Shown here piece by piece: positions 63,701 to 64,000 of a stretch of 64,000 nt of DNA. The stretch lies in assembly GCA_965221455.1 (NCBI GenBank), contig OZ244890.1, positions 1,178,001 through 1,242,000 on the forward strand, read 5' to 3'. Position 1 is the stretch's first letter. Every line of letters begins with the position of its first letter. This DNA is from SMWN01 sp965221455. GTDB taxonomy: Bacteria > Pseudomonadota > Gammaproteobacteria > Eutrophobiales > Eutrophobiaceae. Position numbers and translations under genes: made by a program. The notes beneath the pieces are model-generated. The model had not been told where the DNA came from. It saw only the letters and a list, made by a program, of their open reading frames with translations, and searched no databases.

Positions 63701-64000
63701 ATTCAGCGCGGTCGGCGACACCCGCACACCCGCGACCGATACCGGGTCGGACGTCAGGCTATCGCCCCCCGCATTCGGATAGCTCGCCATCACGCGCAAC
63801 CACACGCCTAACTGTGATGCGTCTGATGCAATGGTGTAGGTGGCGGTATTATTGGTCCCCGGTGCGGCGCTAAACGGCCCCGCCGAGGCGGTCGCTGTCT
63901 GCCATTCATGGGTAATGGTGCCGACATCTGTATTCGGTGAGGCGTCCGCGTCGGTGACCGCGCCCGCTGTCAGCGTGCCGCCTGCTGTAGCAATGCCAGT
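60788..64000 (-). CDS. Second giant surface protein, Calx-beta-like repeats and dockerin-like end; N-terminus outside window
   Basis: Open from the right edge to a stop at 60788, 1070 residues visible. It enters in an Ig-like segment (ASPNTDVGTITHEWQTATAS) shared with the first giant protein. Eight Calx-beta-like repeats follow, each opening VxVSxTxLxVxEGGTGxYxL and closing VTVxDN. It ends with the same two dockerin-like calcium loops (LDVDGSGGNPNQSDGLLLGR, FASGRLDVDGSGGDPNQSDG). Compared with the first paralog it has eight rather than two Calx-beta-like units. Its last kilobase is nearly base-identical to 51579-52560. Such repeats bind calcium and are common in large adhesins. The upstream part may contain WxxWS repeats, unseen here. 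Confidence 0.85.
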   Translation of the reverse strand, partial: TGIATAGGTLTAGAVTDADASPNTDVGTITHEWQTATASAGPFSAAPGTNNTATYTIASDASQLGVWLRVMASYPNAGGDSLTSDPVSVAGVRVSPTALNVTEGSSTGYRLVLGSRPTVAVTISVSSNNAAVTVSPATLTFSTINWNAVQTVSVTGAADANATSERGVQLTHAVSGGDANYTALTPPAVTVNVADSAASVIVSTTTLAVSEGGTGEYMLRLNTSPTHAVTISVSSNNSAVTATASLTFDRNNWNQAQTVTVMGAEDNNRTSESGVQLIHAVSSSDTRYAAVNPPAVTVNVTDNAAPDVTVSTTALAVLEGETGEYTLRLNNRPTHAVTISVTSDNAAVTATSPLTFTTINWNASQTVSVTTVEDANTTSESVQLTHALSSSDTGYAAVNPPAVTVRVRDNDAVGFVVSPPVLVLNEGGTVEFTVRLTTQLLSAGGVLLSLDNNDSATVSPGDLLFTPTNWDMLRTVTVTAVEDDDADDETVRLRLQLFGASPATHPVTITITDNDTAGFTLSSTSLTVTEGLTATYSIRLGTRPSATVSILPQTFNADVATVSPATPSSLDFTTSNWNMPQTVTVMAIEDADTNHESVQLTHAVRSSDATYAALTPPAVTVGVTDNDTPGVTVSPNVLAVNEGETGEYRLSLSTLPTAPVTIAVSNPDASAVTLSATSLTFTTDNWNSVQMVTVSGVEDTDANNETVQLTHTATSTDPGYAGAAVTISAVAVTVDDDETAGVTVSPTTLAVDEGGNGTYTLALTKRPTVPVTLNVSNPDTTAVTLSATSLTFTTDNWNSVQTVTVSGVEDTDADHETVQLTHTATSTDADYASGVTIDSVAVTLNDNDTPGVTVSTTTLTVNERGGTGMYTLRLNTPPTEAVTISVTHSNAAAVTVSPTSLMFGTTDWNTAKTITVTGVEDADTDDETVQLTHTVTSTDTTYRTVTAATVTVTVTETAAVSLDVDGSGGNPNQSDGLLLGRYLFGIRDATGLLDTIPGSPSFNAVTANIAGAFASGRLDVDGSGGDPNQSDGLLLGRYLFGIRDTAGLLDTIPGNPSFNAVRTNIEALLR

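Noticed and set aside
51579..64000. Numerous plus-strand open frames opposite the giant genes
   Set aside because: They repeat with the period of the minus-strand repeats and lack coding character, whereas the minus-strand frames give recognisable domains and a signal peptide.

Overview
The window looks like a gammaproteobacterial chromosome segment. The order leuS-lptE-holA-proA at the left edge is a Gram-negative housekeeping operon, and LptE implies an outer membrane. It is joined to a lipid and hydrocarbon cluster, an RND efflux pair, a large type I restriction-modification island, and a repeat- and IS-rich right half with giant surface proteins. I see no tRNA, rRNA or CRISPR array. The species cannot be named from this sequence alone.

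Region by region: (1) 1-5,700, minus strand: proA (cut by the window edge), holA, lptE, leuS, then a small secreted helix-hairpin-helix protein. (2) 5,800-21,950, minus strand: a 4'-phosphopantetheinyl transferase, a double cyclic-nucleotide-binding-domain protein, then a probable hydrocarbon operon read in the order pfaC-like synthase, oleA, oleB, [IS], oleC, oleD. A 2.48-kb IS1595-type element with passenger genes lies between oleB and oleC, its end two bases from the oleB stop. A PfaC-type KS-CLF-AT-DH-DH megasynthase directly upstream of the complete OleABCD head-to-head condensation pathway suggests a dedicated route to a polyunsaturated hydrocarbon or related lipid. The PfaA, PfaB and PfaD partners are not in the window. 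(3) 22,180-26,320, plus strand: RND adaptor and permease.

(4) 27,040-40,580, minus strand: a type I RM island in the order hsdM, fic (frameshifted), HEPN, MNT, HEPN, MNT::hsdS fusion, NdpA/YejK-like protein, membrane protein, XRE-ImmA/IrrE protease, PIN-domain protein (DUF4411-like), hsdR. Each HEPN gene is preceded by a decayed copy of the hsdM C-terminus. A decayed hsdS beginning and a decayed hsdS end flank the inserted block. The island therefore carries scars of repeated recombination between related hsd loci.

(5) 40,980-43,110: an 11-copy tandem array of a unit of about 184 bp built from 18-bp palindrome-rich subrepeats. (6) 43,330-48,160, minus strand: a tight four-gene operon with a MotA/TolQ/ExbB-type channel, two proteins with an acidic residue in a single N-terminal membrane helix (ExbD/MotB-like), and a membrane-anchored protein with two formylglycine-generating-enzyme/SUMF-type domains. 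I do not recognise this as a named system. (7) 48,500-64,000: a tadA-like relic, a wrecked IS3 element interrupted by a tandem amplification of about 510 bp carrying GIY-YIG relics, and two paralogous giant secreted proteins (nine-fold WxxWS repeats, Calx-beta-like repeats, dockerin-like calcium-binding ends). An intact IS3-family element lies between the giants. The arrangement 'giant gene end + about 120 bp + IS3' occurs twice, so this locus has been duplicated.

The strongest candidates for something undescribed are the nested HEPN-MNT/hsd island with its MNT::HsdS fusion and NdpA-membrane pair, and the ExbB/ExbD/ExbD/SUMF operon.
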